The notes below the pieces were generated by a model, which was given only the letters and a program-made list of their open reading frames with translations, had not been told where the DNA came from and made no database searches. A program made the position numbers and the translations under genes. From Microcoleus sp. FACHB-68 (GTDB lineage Bacteria > Cyanobacteriota > Cyanobacteriia > Cyanobacteriales > Oscillatoriaceae), in NCBI RefSeq assembly GCF_014695715.1, contig NZ_JACJOT010000018.1, positions 372,001 to 436,000 of the forward strand: a stretch of DNA of 64,000 bases, written 5' to 3'. This document shows, in pieces, positions 61,548 through 64,000 of the stretch. Within the stretch, counting starts at the first letter, position 1. Every line of letters starts with the position of its first letter.

Positions 61548-64000
61548 TTAATCAAGCGCTTCATTGACCGGGAAGCGATCAATTAACTGCATGGCGCGAT
61601 AGGCGTTGCGCTTCAGCGTCTCTGAGATGTGGGGGACATGAGGCACCTGAGAGAGAAAATCCAGCGTACGGCGGAGAATTCGCACAACATCCCCCTCATC
61701 TAAACTGGTGTTCTCGCAGAGTTCGGGCCATTCTACCTCCATTGCCCACTGCTCCACCAAGGCAATTAAATCAAGTTCTAACCAGATAGGCAGCGCTACA
61801 CGATAGCGACGCTGCAACTGGAACAGCGCCCGCCGGATGCTTCGCAAGCCCCCTAAAGCTTCCTGCACTTCAGCCGAAAGATCATAATTAGCCCAGGTGC
61901 CCGGTCGAGAAACCTCCGTCACTAAGGCAGCACAAGCAGCCGCGAGGTGATGGGGGTCAAGTTCATCCAATTCCCCAGACATCAGAACCAGCCCCAGCCA
62001 AAGTTCGTTATCGCCGCGAATGGCTGCTGCGGCTTCCCCTAAGAAGGTGGGTTTGTAGGGCTGAGCCGGCGGTTCTCCTTCCAAGCCGCCAAAATGCACC
62101 AAAATGTCGATTAGGTCGAGAAACTCTTCCCAATGACGCTGGGATTGTTTATGCAGATGGCCTTTGTATTTTTCAATTTCTGCTGCCAGATTGGTTGCCC
62201 GCCGCTGACGCTTCAGCAAGGCTGCCGGCTCACCCCACTGATGGATCGGGTGAGATGCGATTTGCTCTTGCACCGCGATTACCCGTTGCATCTGTTCCAC
62301 AACTTCTGGGGCTTCCTCCGCCACTGACGGTTCCGGAATCTGCTGTGCGACGATTGCCGTAGCCTCTGTGCCTTGGCGGGAAGCACCGGGTTTGAGTGAC
62401 AATTCCACCGGCAGCCCTTCCAGCCGGTCTACCCCTTGCACTCTGGGCAACTCTGGATGCAAACCCACCACATCACTCATCGTCACCACATACCAGCGGT
62501 TATCCCGCCCCAGGCAAACTAAGTAGGGGACTTGGCCAGAACCGGCCACTCGCGTGACTAATACCGCGCTGATCGGCTCACTATAACGCACGTGCTTACC
62601 TTTCAGCCTAAGAATTGTCCCTGGCATTGTATAGGGCAAGGCCACAAATATCTCACTCGCTGAGACTTGCGTCGCTTGTTCTTGCAATGTTTTGAACAGT
62701 TGCCGCTCGACTTTGAGCCGTTCGTGCAATTTTTCATACCGAGACAGCACATTCGGGTCAATCGATTCCAGCTGGGACTGCACTTGATCTAATTCTTTCT
62801 GCAAAACTGCGATTTCGTCCTGTTGAGGTCGCAGAGACAGATTTGCCAGATATTGGCCGAAACTGCGTTCCACCAGTTCCTTTGCTTCCTCTAGGGAATG
62901 GGTTTGCAGCAAATTCAACACCATGCCATAGCTGGGGGCAAACTGACTCACCAAGGGATCAGCACCGGCAGTGGCGAGATAAGCCGCTTCCTTCGCCCCT
63001 TCAAACGGCGTCTGCACGGTGACGACGTGGCCCAATTCATCCATGCCCCGACGACCGGCACGCCCTGCCATTTGTAGAAATTCCGAGGCTTTCAGCAATC
63101 TGTGGCCGTCGTCTGTGCGCTTGGAAAGGCTGGAAATTACTGTGGTGCGAGCCGGCATATTAATCCCCGCCGCTAGGGTTTCTGTTGCGAATACGACCTT
63201 AATCAGACCTTCTTGAAACAGTTCTTCAACTAAACCTTTCCAAGCCGGTAAAATTCCCGCGTGGTGGGCGGCAATTCCGCGATACAACGGTTCCACTTGG
63301 CCGGCACGACCGGCATCTGGGTTACGGGCCAAAAAGTCATCAATTCGCAGTTTTAGCTGTTGGGTTTCTCGCTTGCTCACAAGGCTGAGTTCCGCACAGT
63401 CTGCAACTGCTTTATCGCATCCCCGACGACTGAAGATAAAGTAAATCGCCGGCAACATATCCCGCTGCTGTAGAATCGACAGCAGAAACGGCATACTCGG
63501 CGCTTCTGGCCGGCCTCCTTTCGGTTTGCCCCCTTTGGGTTTGAGGCGGGGACTAATTTTCTTGCCACTGTTATCCAGCAGGGGAAATAGCCCTTTCGGC
63601 ATACAGTAGTGAAAATCTAGGGGAACGGGGCGAAAGTCCGAGTAAATAAGATCCGTCGGGCCATGTACTTGGGCGATCCAATCTGTGAGTTGGCCGCTGT
63701 TGGCCACGGTTGCGGAGAGGGCGACCAGTTGAATTTCACGGGGGCAGTAGATGATAGACTCTTCCCAAACCGTGCCGCGCTGCCGGTCGTTCATGTAGTG
63801 ACACTCATCAAGCACCACCGTTTCCACACCAATTAAAGAAGTCCCGACTTCTCCAATGCGGGTGCCGTAGAGCATATTACGGAAAATTTCCGTAGTCATC
63901 ACCAAGATCGGGGCATCACGATTGACGGAGACATCGCCGGTGACTAGCCCAACTCGATCAGCACCAAATTGTTCGCGGAAATCTCGTAACTTTTGATTTG
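61548..64000 (-). CDS. Ski2-like DEAD/DEAH-box helicase with DSHCT domain (5' end outside window)
   Basis: About 816 residues are present and the reading frame runs off the right edge (NQKLRDFREQFGADRVGLVTGDVSVN at the edge), so motif I is missing from view. Visible motifs: motif II as DECHYMND (a DEVH variant), SAT in VALSATVANS, and motif VI MAGRAGRRGMDELGHVV. The C-terminal half (FLDLIDILVHFG, ELCENTSLDEGDVVRILRRTLDFLSQV) is the DSHCT/Mtr4-Ski2 type. Such cyanobacterial and plastid proteins (ISE2-like) act on RNA. An apparent start at 63905 is only where the frame's first possible start codon lies and is not the gene start. Confidence 0.92.
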   Translation of the reverse strand, partial: NQKLRDFREQFGADRVGLVTGDVSVNRDAPILVMTTEIFRNMLYGTRIGEVGTSLIGVETVVLDECHYMNDRQRGTVWEESIIYCPREIQLVALSATVANSGQLTDWIAQVHGPTDLIYSDFRPVPLDFHYCMPKGLFPLLDNSGKKISPRLKPKGGKPKGGRPEAPSMPFLLSILQQRDMLPAIYFIFSRRGCDKAVADCAELSLVSKRETQQLKLRIDDFLARNPDAGRAGQVEPLYRGIAAHHAGILPAWKGLVEELFQEGLIKVVFATETLAAGINMPARTTVISSLSKRTDDGHRLLKASEFLQMAGRAGRRGMDELGHVVTVQTPFEGAKEAAYLATAGADPLVSQFAPSYGMVLNLLQTHSLEEAKELVERSFGQYLANLSLRPQQDEIAVLQKELDQVQSQLESIDPNVLSRYEKLHERLKVERQLFKTLQEQATQVSASEIFVALPYTMPGTILRLKGKHVRYSEPISAVLVTRVAGSGQVPYLVCLGRDNRWYVVTMSDVVGLHPELPRVQGVDRLEGLPVELSLKPGASRQGTEATAIVAQQIPEPSVAEEAPEVVEQMQRVIAVQEQIASHPIHQWGEPAALLKRQRRATNLAAEIEKYKGHLHKQSQRHWEEFLDLIDILVHFGGLEGEPPAQPYKPTFLGEAAAAIRGDNELWLGLVLMSGELDELDPHHLAAACAALVTEVSRPGTWANYDLSAEVQEALGGLRSIRRALFQLQRRYRVALPIWLELDLIALVEQWAMEVEWPELCENTSLDEGDVVRILRRTLDFLSQVPHVPHISETLKRNAYRAMQLIDRFPVNEALD

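Overview
The window looks like chromosome from a cyanobacterium, probably a filamentous one, though no marker here fixes the lineage. The evidence is a plant-type carotenoid pair (phytoene desaturase followed by phytoene synthase), an RRM RNA-binding protein of the cyanobacterial Rbp type, dxs, a Ski2-like DSHCT helicase, HIP1 octamers (GCGATCGC), STRR-like heptamer repeats between genes, and a very high density of the palindrome GCCGGC. There is no rRNA, tRNA, recognisable insertion sequence, prophage or CRISPR array.

Layout. 0-8 kb: a quinol-monooxygenase-like protein, a CheY-type regulator, the pds-crtB operon, an EAL protein, a conserved hypothetical and an Rbp gene, followed by a gene-poor kilobase. 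8-18 kb: a large M48-like membrane protein whose zinc motif has lost its first His, an RsbQ/KAI2-like hydrolase followed by a membrane/GAF/PAS-type histidine kinase, prfC, and two duplicated DUF4870 membrane proteins. 18-22.4 kb: four minus-strand genes (fatty-acid hydroxylase-like, Mpo1/DUF962-like, amidohydrolase, B12-binding radical SAM) that may act together in lipid modification. 22.6-26.6 kb: an AT-rich stretch with a chemoreceptor and a repeat-containing protein with possible LOTUS/winged-helix domains. 26.6-35 kb: GH3-type ligase, MFS exporter, Rieske oxygenase, alpha-oxoamine synthase, SyrD/PvdE-like ABC exporter and a GNAT-like protein, which together resemble a small uncharacterised biosynthetic locus. 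35-42.7 kb: adenosine deaminase and a complete BMP-type nucleoside ABC importer. 43-51 kb: dxs, a translationally coupled small gene and retropepsin-like protease, a GST, a DHH phosphoesterase, an isochorismatase-like hydrolase, a GNAT and a monooxygenase-like protein. 51.4-52.2 kb: eight tandem repeats of about 101 bp. 52.3-64 kb: SRPBCC, CPXCG and secreted proteins, a radical SAM protein, a SemiSWEET, a STAS / RR-PP2C / HATPase partner-switching set, a secreted protein, cysE and a helicase cut by the window edge.

The most striking element is the tandem array at 51432-52240. Every unit carries an invariant 19-nt core followed by a stem-loop and a run of about nine T, so each unit resembles a small RNA gene with its own terminator. 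The organisation recalls the multicopy sRNA NsiR1 of Anabaena, but no sequence relationship could be tested.

Two short genes were found by reading gaps: a 35-aa membrane protein (46012-46119, minus) and a 52-aa membrane protein with a clear Shine-Dalgarno (59614-59772, minus). All functional names come from reading motifs by eye; no database search was run.
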